This document shows, in pieces, positions 1-7,003 of a stretch of DNA of 10,374 bases (its first letter is position 1; each line of letters begins with the position of its first letter). Location: assembly GCA_003157675.1 (NCBI GenBank), contig PMKG01000332.1, positions 1-10,374 on the forward strand, given 5' to 3'. The DNA is from Acidobacteriota bacterium. Its GTDB lineage: Bacteria > Acidobacteriota > Vicinamibacteria > Vicinamibacterales > Fen-181. The notes below the pieces were generated by a model. That model saw only the letters and a list, made by a program, of their open reading frames with translations. It was not told the DNA's origin and searched no databases. Both the position numbers and the translations under genes were made by a program.

Positions 1-78
1 GGCCTCGCGCTGCACAAACCAGCGGAAGCCGACGCCCTGCACGCGGCCCGACACGACGAAGCGATGCGCCACGGTCAT
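1..78 (-). CDS. acyP: Acylphosphatase, N-terminal part (cut by window edge)
   Basis: The 26 visible residues, from ATG at 78, contain SGRVQGVGFRWFVQ. This is the acylphosphatase signature with the phosphate-binding loop GRVQGVGFR and its catalytic arginine. The full family protein is about 90 residues, so roughly 65 residues lie outside the window. The enzyme hydrolyses carboxyl-phosphate bonds, for example in acetyl phosphate or 1,3-bisphosphoglycerate, in the cytoplasm. The start is supported by a GGGGGTGA Shine-Dalgarno-like stretch at 84-91 with a five-base gap. An in-frame GTG at 87 is possible but less likely. It lies 50 bases downstream of the large Asp-box gene on the same strand. A TATAAT box in that gap suggests its own promoter rather than pure read-through. 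Confidence 0.9.
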   Translation of the reverse strand, partial: MTVAHRFVVSGRVQGVGFRWFVQREA

Positions 79-113
79 CTCGGTCACCCCCGGCGACTGC
101 GCGGGAACGGCGG

Positions 114-119
114 ATTATA
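114..119 (-). promoter_or_regulatory. Candidate -10 box (TATAAT) for the acylphosphatase gene
   Basis: The minus strand reads GTATAATCC, a perfect TATAAT hexamer, in the 50-base gap between the stop of the Asp-box gene and the acylphosphatase ATG. Transcription would start near 107 and leave a leader of about 29 bases containing the ribosome binding site. I found no convincing -35 hexamer 16 to 18 bases upstream; the position holds GC-rich sequence at the end of the preceding gene. Confidence 0.4.
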
Positions 120-128
120 CCGCGAGGC

Positions 129-3100
129 CTACTTCACCGGCTCCTGCTTCGCGCGAACGAGCAGCTTGTTGAAGGCCGCGACGTCGGTCTTCTCCACGTC
201 CGCGAGTCTGGTCAACTGGGCCTCGAGCCGCGCCGAGAGATAGGTGAACGCCTCGACGGTCTGCGCGGTCGGCCGCCCGTCCGCGCTTTCGATGACGCCG
301 AGCAGCGCCGCCAGCTTGTTGTTCAACTTGATCGGGTAGTTAAGCGGGTCCTGGCTGCTCTGGTTCCGGTATTGGTAGATCTCGCCCTCGATGGCAGTCA
401 GCTTCTCCGCGAGCGCTTCGGACGCCGCGACGATCGGCCCCTTCTTCGCGGCCTCCGCGCGGGTCTTCGCCTGGTCCTTGATCGCGCGGATCCGGTTCAC
501 CGCCTCGTCGGCCGCGCTGACCTTCCCGCGCACCTGCACGGCCAGGTCGAACTGCGCGCGGTAGTCGGCGTCGGTCACTTCCGGGAGCAGCGGGTGCTTC
601 CGGATTGCGAACGGCGCGGTCAGCACGACCGGCGCCGCGCCCGTCGAACTGGCGCTCGCCACGGTCAGGCGCACCTGGTAGCTCCCCGGCACGGCCCTGG
701 GCCCGTAGGTGCCCGCCGCCCACAGGATCATCTTCGGAATCTCGACGGGACCCGGATAGCGCATGTCCCAGACGAAGCGGTTCATGCCCGCCTTCACCGT
801 CACCTTCGGCTCGACGCGCCTGAAGCCCTCCTCGTCGGGCGCGGGCTGCGCCGCGGCCTGGTCGCTCTTCGCCGCGGCCTCGGCGGTGCCGGCGAAGCTG
901 CGGACCAGCTCCCCCTTCGCGTTGAGCAGATCGATCGTCACCCTGGACGCCGCGCTCGCCAGGTAGTAGTCGATGCTGACACCGCGGCTCACCGAGCGGA
1001 CGCCATCCTGCGGCGTGAACAGATGGACAGGCTCCTTCGCCACCGCCGGCGTCAACTGCCGCAGCACCGCCACATCGTCCAGCACGTAGAACGACCGGCC
1101 GTGCGTGGCCAGGATGACGTCGCTGCCCGTCACCGCGATGTCGTGGACGGGCGTCACCGGCAGGTCCAGCCTGAGCGACTGCCAGTGGGCGCCGTTGTCG
1201 AACGACACGTGGACGCCGTACTCGGTGCCCGCATAGAGCAGGCCGGCCCGCTGGGGATCTTCGCGGATCGACCGCGCGAACTCGCCGGCCGGGATGCCGC
1301 TGACGATCTTCGTCCACGTCCTGCCATAGTCGTCGGTGCGATAGAAATACGGCGCGCGGTCCTCTCGCTGATATCGGTTGGCCGCCACGTAGGCCGTGGC
1401 CGCCGAATGCAGGGACGCGTCGATCAGGCTGACGCGCGCGAACTCCGGCAGGTCGGGCGGCGTCACCCGCGTCCACGTCGCGCCGCCGTCCCTCGTCACC
1501 GACACCACGCCGTCGTCGCTCCCCGTCCAGATGACCGCAGGGTCTTTCGGCGAGGGCGCGATCGTGAAGATGGTGGCGTAGGTCTCGACGCCGGTCTGAT
1601 CGAGCGTGATCGGCCCTCCGGAGGGCCCGAGCGTGGACGGATCGGCGCGCGTCAGGTCAGGGCTGATGCGCTCCCAGCTCTGCCCTTCCGTCGTCGTCTT
1701 CCACAGGTGCTGCGAGCCGACGTAGAGAACGCCCGGGTCGGTCGGGGCGAATACGATCGGAAACGTCCACTGGAACCGCTCCTTCATCGCGTTCGACGAA
1801 TGCCCCATCGGATTGTCCGGCCACACGTTGATCTCGCGCATCTGCCCCGTGCGCCGGTTGTAGCGCGTCAGCAGGCCGCCGTAACTGCCGGCGTAGTAGA
1901 CGTCCGGGTTGCGCGGGTCGGCGGCGATGTACCCGCTCTCGCCGCCGCCGACGGCATAGAAGTCGTCGCCGGTCCCGTTGACCGGCACGCACACCGTGCT
2001 GCTGTCCTGCTGCGCGCCGCATACGTGATACGGCACGTGCGCCGTCGTGACGACGTGATAGAGCTGGGCGGTCGGATAGCGCTGGCCGGTCCACGATTCG
2101 CCTCCGTTCACCGACACGTTGGCGCCGCCGTCGTTGCCGTTGATGAGGCGCGACGGATCGTTGCCCGCGATCCACAGGTCGTGGTTGTCGCCGTGCGGGA
2201 CGCGAATCGACTTCCACGTCTTTCCCGCATCGGTCGATCGATAGAGACCGGTGTTGAGGACGTAGACCTTGTCGCGGTCCTTCGGGTCGGCGTAGATCCG
2301 GCTGTAGTAGAACGCGCGCTGCCGGAACCTGCGGTCCTCACTCACCTTCGTCCACGTGGCGCCCGCATCGTCCGACTTGTAGATCCCGCCGTCCTCGGCC
2401 TCGACGACCGCATAGACGCGGTTCGAGTCTCCACCTGAAACGCTGATGCCGATCTTCCCGAGGGTGCCCTTGGGAAGGCCGGGGTTGCGCGAGATCTCCG
2501 TCCAGGTGTCTCCCCCATCGGCGGACCTGAAGAGGCCGCTGCCCGGGCCGCCGCTCGACAGGGAGTGCGGCGTGCGGCAGACCTCCCACAGCGCGGCGAA
2601 GAGTACCTGGGGATTCTTCGGGTCGAAACACAGGTCAACCGCCCCGGCCTTGTCGCTTCTGAACAGCACCTTCTTCCACGTGGCGCCGCCGTCGGTGGTC
2701 CGGAACACGCCACGGTCGGCATTCGGGCCGTAGGTATGCCCCAGGGCCGCGACGAAAACAATGTCAGGGTTGGTCGGGTGGATGCGGATCCGCCCGATGT
2801 TCTGCGTGTCCTGGAGACCGATGTGCTTCCAGGTCTTGCCCGCGTCGGTCGATTTGTAGACGCCGTCGCCCTGGATGACGTCCCCGCGCAACTCCACCTC
2901 GCCCATCCCCGCGTAGACGACGTCCGCGTTGGATTCGGAGACCGCGATGGCGCCGACCGACGGTGTCTGGAGGAACGCGTCGGCCACTGGGCGCCACGTC
3001 GTGCCCCCGTCCACCGTCTTCCAGACGCCGCCGCCGGTCGCGCCGAAGTAGTACTCGAACGGGCGCGCGGCCGATCCGGCGACGGCAATCGACCGCCCTC

Positions 3101-3272
3101 CCCTGTTGGGGCCGATGTTTCGCCACTTGAGCGCGCCGAAGAAGGACCCGTCGAACGGGGGAGGCTCAGCCGCGCGCGCCTGCACACGCACCGAAGGGAT
3201 CGACAGCCACAGGCCGACGACGGCCATGGCGCAGACGGTCAGAGACGACAGCAAGGCCAGCGTGCGACGCAT
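129..3272 (-). CDS. Secreted Asp-box (sortilin/VPS10-like, BNR-repeat) beta-propeller protein
   Basis: This 1047-residue protein has an N-terminal signal sequence (residues 1 to about 33: MRRT, then a hydrophobic run, then Ala-rich cleavage region), so it should be exported. Residues about 45-740 carry some eleven Asp-box motifs of the form S/T-x-D-x-G-x-T-W, near residues 86, 141, 192, 250, 300, 346, 387, 526, 593, 646 and 690. This is typical of tandem sortilin-like propellers often annotated as glycosyl hydrolase BNR repeat. A beta-sandwich-like part follows at about 745-895, including GMNRFVWDMRYPGP. A helical C-terminus occupies about 900-1047. Asp boxes are structural and do not prove hydrolase activity; the substrate is unknown. 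The ATG at 3272 is chosen because GGGAGGAG lies five bases upstream (3278-3285) and a signal peptide follows at once. The reading frame stays open to 3773, but that extension is Arg-rich shadow of the upstream gene. It sits 26 bases after the DNPH1-like gene, probably co-transcribed. Confidence 0.93.
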   Translation of the reverse strand: MRRTLALLSSLTVCAMAVVGLWLSIPSVRVQARAAEPPPFDGSFFGALKWRNIGPNRGGRSIAVAGSAARPFEYYFGATGGGVWKTVDGGTTWRPVADAFLQTPSVGAIAVSESNADVVYAGMGEVELRGDVIQGDGVYKSTDAGKTWKHIGLQDTQNIGRIRIHPTNPDIVFVAALGHTYGPNADRGVFRTTDGGATWKKVLFRSDKAGAVDLCFDPKNPQVLFAALWEVCRTPHSLSSGGPGSGLFRSADGGDTWTEISRNPGLPKGTLGKIGISVSGGDSNRVYAVVEAEDGGIYKSDDAGATWTKVSEDRRFRQRAFYYSRIYADPKDRDKVYVLNTGLYRSTDAGKTWKSIRVPHGDNHDLWIAGNDPSRLINGNDGGANVSVNGGESWTGQRYPTAQLYHVVTTAHVPYHVCGAQQDSSTVCVPVNGTGDDFYAVGGGESGYIAADPRNPDVYYAGSYGGLLTRYNRRTGQMREINVWPDNPMGHSSNAMKERFQWTFPIVFAPTDPGVLYVGSQHLWKTTTEGQSWERISPDLTRADPSTLGPSGGPITLDQTGVETYATIFTIAPSPKDPAVIWTGSDDGVVSVTRDGGATWTRVTPPDLPEFARVSLIDASLHSAATAYVAANRYQREDRAPYFYRTDDYGRTWTKIVSGIPAGEFARSIREDPQRAGLLYAGTEYGVHVSFDNGAHWQSLRLDLPVTPVHDIAVTGSDVILATHGRSFYVLDDVAVLRQLTPAVAKEPVHLFTPQDGVRSVSRGVSIDYYLASAASRVTIDLLNAKGELVRSFAGTAEAAAKSDQAAAQPAPDEEGFRRVEPKVTVKAGMNRFVWDMRYPGPVEIPKMILWAAGTYGPRAVPGSYQVRLTVASASSTGAAPVVLTAPFAIRKHPLLPEVTDADYRAQFDLAVQVRGKVSAADEAVNRIRAIKDQAKTRAEAAKKGPIVAASEALAEKLTAIEGEIYQYRNQSSQDPLNYPIKLNNKLAALLGVIESADGRPTAQTVEAFTYLSARLEAQLTRLADVEKTDVAAFNKLLVRAKQEPVK

Positions 3273-3298
3273 GGGGACTCCTCCCGGGGGTGTGATGC

Positions 3299-3754
3299 TC
3301 AACTGCCGCCGGCAGGCTGCGCCGGCGGGCCAAAATGCCGTTCGACGAACGCTCGGACGTCGCCGAGCGACTCGTAGGCGCAGGTGGCGCCGCGCGGATC
3401 GGCGTAGCCCGAGATGAGCCGCGAGACGGTGTGGCGGCAGGCGGCGTCGTAGAGCACGAAGATGCGCTGGCCCGAGGCGGCGGCCCTTCCTGTCACATAG
3501 CCGACCTCGAAACCGACGCCGTACGTTGACCCCGACGCCTCGGCGACGACCGCATCGCAGGCATCGAGCCAGCGGCGGTCGCGCTCGTAAACCTCTCGCT
3601 CGGTGATCGCCGCCTCGGCGCGATCCACGCCGTCCTCGAGCAGGTGCGACGTGAGCACCTCGTGGCCGAGCGCCAGGAGCGTCGCGGCGGCGACGCGCGC
3701 GGCCGCCACACCGGAACGGTTGCCGCGCACGGTGCAGGCCAGATAGATGCGCAT
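3299..3754 (-). CDS. DNPH1/Rcl-like 2'-deoxynucleoside 5'-phosphate N-hydrolase (nucleoside 2-deoxyribosyltransferase family)
   Basis: The 151-residue product matches the DNPH1 (Rcl) layout. Residues 3-11 (IYLACTVRG) correspond to the YFCGSIRG substrate loop with Tyr4 and Arg10. ERDRRWLDACDAVVAE (57-72) and YGVGFEVG (78-85) match the catalytic half. Asp59 and Glu83 are 24 residues apart, the same spacing as the known catalytic Asp and Glu of mammalian DNPH1. The family cleaves the base-sugar bond of deoxynucleoside monophosphates, giving free base and deoxyribose 5-phosphate, in nucleotide-pool cleaning or salvage. There is no signal peptide, so it is cytoplasmic. The ATG at 3754 is the only sensible start, although GAGG abuts it with no spacer and a TACAAT box lies only ten bases upstream, so translation may be nearly leaderless. 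It heads a leftward operon with the Asp-box gene. The alternative is a general nucleoside deoxyribosyltransferase-like protein. Confidence 0.85.
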   Translation of the reverse strand: MRIYLACTVRGNRSGVAAARVAAATLLALGHEVLTSHLLEDGVDRAEAAITEREVYERDRRWLDACDAVVAEASGSTYGVGFEVGYVTGRAAASGQRIFVLYDAACRHTVSRLISGYADPRGATCAYESLGDVRAFVERHFGPPAQPAGGS

Positions 3755-3759
3755 CCTCG

Positions 3760-3788
3760 CTGGAATTGTACACGGAGGCGAGTAGAAT
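3760..3788 (+). promoter_or_regulatory. Candidate sigma-70-type promoter for the ABC exporter operon
   Basis: CTGGAA (3760-3765, three of six matches to TTGACA) is followed by a 17-base spacer and TAGAAT (3783-3788, five of six matches to TATAAT). The start site would fall near 3795, leaving a leader of about 68 bases before the exporter ATG. The element overlaps the divergent TACAAT box, so the two promoters may interfere. It conflicts with reading the ATG at 3787 as a leader-peptide start; both cannot be used on one transcript. Confidence 0.35.
3765..3770 (-). promoter_or_regulatory. Candidate -10 box (TACAAT) for the DNPH1-like gene
   Basis: The minus strand reads GTGTACAATTCC just upstream of the DNPH1-like ATG. 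With usual spacing, transcription would begin near 3758, only about four bases before the start codon. The transcript would then be leaderless or nearly so. No good -35 hexamer is visible 16 to 18 bases upstream. Confidence 0.35.
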
Positions 3789-3843
3789 GGTCGCTGTCCC
3801 CCCGAGTGCGGCATTGGACGTGAGCGCGCTGATGCGCGACTGA
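3787..3843 (+). CDS. Possible 18-codon leader peptide upstream of the exporter
   Basis: An ATG at 3787 opens an 18-codon frame (MVAVPPSAALDVSALMRD) that ends with TGA at 3841-3843, 19 bases before the exporter ATG. A GGAGG at 3774-3778 lies eight bases upstream of this ATG, a good ribosome-binding arrangement for so short a frame. The stop is immediately followed by a small hairpin that pairs with the exporter's Shine-Dalgarno sequence. I see no homology to a known leader. Against it, TAGAAT overlapping the ATG could be the promoter -10 box. It may be a chance frame. Confidence 0.22.
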   Translation: MVAVPPSAALDVSALMRD

Positions 3844-3858
3844 CTCCGCGGACGGAGG
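3844..3858 (+). promoter_or_regulatory. Hairpin overlapping the exporter ribosome binding site
   Basis: CTCCG (3844-3848), loop CGGA, CGGAG (3853-3857) form a five-base-pair stem. It contains most of the Shine-Dalgarno sequence GGAGG (3854-3858), which stands four bases before the exporter ATG at 3863. The site both fixes the start and could hide it from the ribosome. The hairpin begins right after the TGA of the possible leader peptide. Confidence 0.4.
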
Positions 3859-3862
3859 AACG

Positions 3863-5587
3863 ATGGCGGCGCACCTGGCGCTCTACCGGCGGCTCGGGGC
3901 GTATGCGCGGCCTTACTGGTGGCACATCGCCGGCATCCTCCTCCTGCAGCTGCTGTCGACGCCGCTCGCCCTGCTCGTGCCGCTCCCGCTGAAGATCGCC
4001 GTGGACACCGTGATCGGCTCGAAGCCGCTCCCGTCCTGGCTCAACGCCCTGCTCCCGGGGCACATCGTGACGTCGCCGACGAAGCTTCTGACGGTGGCCG
4101 CCGGAATCCTGCTCGCGACCGCGGTCCTCGGCTCGCTGCAGGAGCTGACGACGGATCTGCTCCAGACGTACACCGGCGAGAAGCTCTCGCAGGATTTCCG
4201 CTCCCGGCTGTTCCGTCACGTGCAGCGCCTGTCGCTCTCCTACCACGACACCCGCGGCACGTCGGACTCCACCTACCGCATTCAGTACGATGCCCCGTCC
4301 ATCCAGCGTGTCCTCGTCGACGGCCTCATCCCGCTGTGCGGTGCGGCGGTCACGCTGGTCGCGATGATCTACGTCACCGTGCGCATCGACTGGCGACTGG
4401 CCATTGTGGCGCTGTCGGTGAGTCCCGTCCTGTTCGTGCTCGTCCGCACGTTCGGACCGCGCCTCAGAAGAAGCTGGAAGGAGATCAAGAAGCTGGACAG
4501 CTCGGCGATGGGCGTCGTGCAGGAGGTTCTCGCGTCGGTGCGCGTCGTCAAGGCGTTCGGCCGAGAGGACCGCGAGCACGATCGCTTCCTGGCGCAATCC
4601 ACCAGACGCGTCCGGCGAGAGGTCGACGTGGCCGCGCTGCAGGGGGCCTTCGACGCATTCGTCGGCGTGGCGATGGCCGCGGGCAGCGCCGCCGCGCTGC
4701 TGATCGGCGTGCGGCAGGTACGGGCCGGCCACCTCTCGCTGGGCAACCTGCTGCTCGTGATGGCGTACCTGCAGCAGATCTACAAGCCGCTGAAGACGCT
4801 CAGCAAGAAGACCGTTGACCTGCAGTCGGCCCTCGCGAGCGCGGACCGCGCCTTCGCCTTGCTCGACGAGTTGCCGGAGGTCTCCGAGCGCCGCGACGCG
4901 ATACGGATCGCGCGGGCGCGCGGCGACCTCCTGTTCCTCGACGTGTCGTTCGCCTACGACCCGGACCGCCCCGTGCTGCACCGCATCTCGTTCGCGGCGC
5001 CGCCCGGAACCCGGGTCGGCATCCGGGGCACGACCGGCGCCGGCAAGAGCACGCTGATGGGTCTTCTGATGCGATTCTACGACCCGACCGGCGGCGTCAT
5101 CCGGCTCGACGGCGTGGACCTGCCCGATTATCACCTCGCCGACTTGCGCCGCCAGTTCGCTCTCGTGCTGCAGGAGCAGGTGCTCTTCTCCTCGAGCATC
5201 GCGGAGAACATCGCCTACGGTCGGGAGGGAGCGAGCCGCGACGAGGTGTTCGAGGCGGCGCGCCTGGCCAACGCGTACGATTTCATCACCGCGCTGCCGG
5301 CCGGATTCGACACCCCAGTCGGCGAGCGCGGCATGCGCCTGTCGGGCGGCGAGCGCCAGCGCATCTCGCTCGCCCGCGCCTTCCTGAAAGACGCCCCCAT
5401 TCTCATCCTCGACGAGCCGACCAGCTCGGTGGACGTGAAGACCGAGGCGGTCATCATGGAGGCGATGCAGCGGCTCATGAAGGGCCGGACGACGTTCATG
5501 ATCGCCCACCGGCTCGACACGCTGGCGGTCTGCGACATGCAGGTCGAGATCGAGAAGGGATGGACCGTTTTCGAATCCGGGAGTTGA
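3863..5587 (+). CDS. ABC exporter half-transporter (fused membrane and ATPase domains, MsbA-like)
   Basis: The 574-residue protein has an N-terminal exporter-type membrane domain (about residues 18-310, with hydrophobic segments near 21-48, 72-92, 155-175, 178-196, 262-282 and 290-305). It is joined to an ATPase domain (about 345-565). Visible ATPase motifs are Walker A GTTGAGKST (389-397, Lys395), Q-loop Gln437, signature LSGGERQR (493-500), Walker B ILILDEP (513-519, Glu518) and switch His549, so it should be active. It would work as a dimer in the inner membrane; lipids, peptides or drugs are typical cargo of the family and the substrate here is unknown. Unusually, it ends 25 residues after the switch histidine, without the usual C-terminal helix (THEEL-type segment). 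It is followed after two bases by the PLD-family gene, implying co-translation. Start ATG has GGAGG four bases upstream. Confidence 0.95.
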   Translation: MAAHLALYRRLGAYARPYWWHIAGILLLQLLSTPLALLVPLPLKIAVDTVIGSKPLPSWLNALLPGHIVTSPTKLLTVAAGILLATAVLGSLQELTTDLLQTYTGEKLSQDFRSRLFRHVQRLSLSYHDTRGTSDSTYRIQYDAPSIQRVLVDGLIPLCGAAVTLVAMIYVTVRIDWRLAIVALSVSPVLFVLVRTFGPRLRRSWKEIKKLDSSAMGVVQEVLASVRVVKAFGREDREHDRFLAQSTRRVRREVDVAALQGAFDAFVGVAMAAGSAAALLIGVRQVRAGHLSLGNLLLVMAYLQQIYKPLKTLSKKTVDLQSALASADRAFALLDELPEVSERRDAIRIARARGDLLFLDVSFAYDPDRPVLHRISFAAPPGTRVGIRGTTGAGKSTLMGLLMRFYDPTGGVIRLDGVDLPDYHLADLRRQFALVLQEQVLFSSSIAENIAYGREGASRDEVFEAARLANAYDFITALPAGFDTPVGERGMRLSGGERQRISLARAFLKDAPILILDEPTSSVDVKTEAVIMEAMQRLMKGRTTFMIAHRLDTLAVCDMQVEIEKGWTVFESGS

Positions 5588-5589
5588 AC

Positions 5590-6441
5590 ATGCAGGCCGA
5601 GCGCTTCGTCTTCACCGCGAACCAGCGGGCGTCCTCGGTGCTCCGCGTGATCGGCGGGGCGCGGGAACGGCTGGTCCTGTCGCTCTTCCGATGCGACGAT
5701 TTTCGGATCCTGGACGCGATCGGGGCGGCGCTGCAGCGAGGCGTGGACGTGGCGGTGCTGGTCACGTCGCGGGCCAAGGGGGGGGCCAAGCGCCTCGACG
5801 AGCTGTGGGGCGTTCTCGAGAACATGGGCGCGGCGCTGCACCGCTATGCCGATCCTGTCGTCAAGTACCACGCGAAGTACCTCGTCGCCGACGACGGCCC
5901 GGCGCTCGTCGCCTCGCTGAACTTCACCCGGCGGTGCTTCACGAGCACCTGCGACTTTCTGCTGACGACCCACGACCCGGTGGTGGTCGGGGGACTGCGA
6001 CGGCTGTTCGCAGCCGATTCCCGCGGGCCGGAATCGGCGCCGCCCTCCCGCCTCGGCAACCGGCTCATCGTGGGGCCCGAACACGCACGCCGCGCCTTGA
6101 CGGGGCTGCTCGAGCAGGCACGTCGCAGCATCCGGATCGTCGATCCAAAGGTGACCGACCCCGCCATTGTGGACTTGCTGAAGACGAAGCGGGCGGAGGG
6201 CGTGGAGGTGACGGTGCTGGGCCGGGAGGGCCTCCGTCAGCACGTCCCGCACGGGAAGATGCTGCTGGTCGACGAGGCGATTGGCGTCCTCGGCAGCCTG
6301 TCGCTGTCGGCGCTGAGCCTGGACTTCAGGCGCGAGGTCGCGGTGGTCGTTCACGACCCCCAGTGCCTCGAGCAGATGAACCGCGTCTTCCGCCGCCTGG
6401 CAAGCGGGCCGGCCCCTGGCCGCGCCAGGCCTGTCAACTGA
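5590..6441 (+). CDS. Cytoplasmic phospholipase D-family protein with two HKD motifs
   Basis: This 283-residue protein has two complete HxKxxxxD motifs. The first is HAKYLVAD (94-101) followed by SLN at 109-111. The second is HGKMLLVD (221-228) followed by GSLS at 235-238 and Glu249. Two motifs in one chain form a full active site that works through a phosphohistidine intermediate, as in cardiolipin synthases, phosphatidylserine synthases, phospholipases and some nucleases. There is no signal peptide or membrane segment and the protein is shorter than membrane-bound cardiolipin synthases, so the substrate, lipid or nucleic acid, is open. ATG at 5590 is preferred because GGGAG (5579-5583) stands six bases upstream. 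An in-frame ATG at 5560 would overlap the exporter by 28 bases and has poor spacing. It is tightly coupled to the exporter, and its end overlaps the convergent kinase-like gene by eight bases. Confidence 0.9.
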   Translation: MQAERFVFTANQRASSVLRVIGGARERLVLSLFRCDDFRILDAIGAALQRGVDVAVLVTSRAKGGAKRLDELWGVLENMGAALHRYADPVVKYHAKYLVADDGPALVASLNFTRRCFTSTCDFLLTTHDPVVVGGLRRLFAADSRGPESAPPSRLGNRLIVGPEHARRALTGLLEQARRSIRIVDPKVTDPAIVDLLKTKRAEGVEVTVLGREGLRQHVPHGKMLLVDEAIGVLGSLSLSALSLDFRREVAVVVHDPQCLEQMNRVFRRLASGPAPGRARPVN

Positions 6442-7003
6442 CGCGCCCCCGCCGGCACGACTTCTCGAGGAGCGCGATCGTCTCGCGGCGCAGGCGGACC
6501 GGTTCGAACGACGGCGACACGGCGCCCAGTATCGCGCTCGAGAACTCGCCGAACCCGACCTGCGCACTGCCCTTCCAGCCCGCCGCCTTCTTGCGCTCTT
6601 CGACGCGATGGCAGGCGTCGGGTCGTGGCGCGAAGCCGAACAGCGAGGCCAGCCAGTCCCGCGACAGCCCGCACGCGCGCCCGAAAGCGACCGCGGTCCC
6701 GAGGTAGGGAGCCGCAATTACCGTCCGACCCTCCGCGAGCGCCGGGCGAATCTCCCACCGCAGCCGGAACAGCAGGTCGGCGGCGTAGAGCAGCATGAGC
6801 GTACGGGGCGAGGCGATCCGGTGCTTCCGCTTGCCCAGCCCCATCTCGAAGAAGGCTCCCGACGCGTCCCACCAGCTGACGCCGACACCGACCTTGCGCG
6901 AGATCAGACGCCGGCGGAGCGCCCTCGCCGACTTGCGCAGATCGGTGCCCCGCGTGCCCTCGACGGCGATCAGCCGCCCCTGTGCCTGGTCTTTACGCTT
7001 CAC
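6434..7003 (-). CDS. Thymidylate-kinase-like protein with degenerate active site (possible pseudokinase)
   Basis: The 189-residue product follows the thymidylate kinase plan: a beta strand and P-loop region LIAVEGTRGT...RKS (11-25), a central helix with LYAADLLFR (72-80), and EIRPALAEGRTVIAAPY (84-100). However, the key sites are altered. The expected EGxDGSGKS/T reads EGTRGTDLRKS, two residues longer with no glycine before the lysine. The DRY motif, present in its neighbour at 118-120, is APY (98-100). ATP binding or catalysis is therefore doubtful, and a structural or regulatory partner role is my inference. It starts with GTG at 7003, supported by GAGG at 7010-7013 with a six-base gap. The start lies inside the last codons of the upstream kinase gene (11-base overlap), so translation is probably coupled. 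The frame is intact with no stops, arguing against a decaying pseudogene. Confidence 0.8.
   Translation of the reverse strand: MKRKDQAQGRLIAVEGTRGTDLRKSARALRRRLISRKVGVGVSWWDASGAFFEMGLGKRKHRIASPRTLMLLYAADLLFRLRWEIRPALAEGRTVIAAPYLGTAVAFGRACGLSRDWLASLFGFAPRPDACHRVEERKKAAGWKGSAQVGFGEFSSAILGAVSPSFEPVRLRRETIALLEKSCRRGRVS

Noticed and set aside
372..2438. 688-codon open frame on the plus strand, antisense to the propeller gene
   Set aside because: It is rich in Arg, Val, Gly and His without any recognisable motif, and lies entirely opposite a gene with clear repeats, signal peptide and ribosome site. It is a product of GC-biased codon use.
86..2900. DNA repeat array from the recurring Asp-box coding segments
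   Set aside because: The similarity is short, imperfect and explained by repeated S-x-D-x-G-x-T-W codons within the propeller gene; there are no separate direct repeats or spacers.
129..3272. Glycoside hydrolase (sialidase) activity for the Asp-box protein
   Set aside because: Asp boxes are structural and also occur in sortilin-like non-enzymes; I see no sialidase catalytic Arg triad or FRIP-type motif.
3273..3773. N-terminal extension of the propeller protein
   Set aside because: The extension is Arg-rich, overlaps the DNPH1-like gene in another frame, and would bury the signal peptide. The ATG at 3272 has a strong ribosome site.
3755..5509. N-terminal extension of the DNPH1-like protein on the minus strand
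   Set aside because: It is antisense to the ABC exporter, and the family protein is about 150 residues, matching the start at 3754.
5560..5589. Earlier ATG for the PLD protein
   Set aside because: It would overlap the exporter by 28 bases, and its upstream purine stretch touches the ATG; the ATG at 5590 has GGGAG at good spacing. Not fully excluded.
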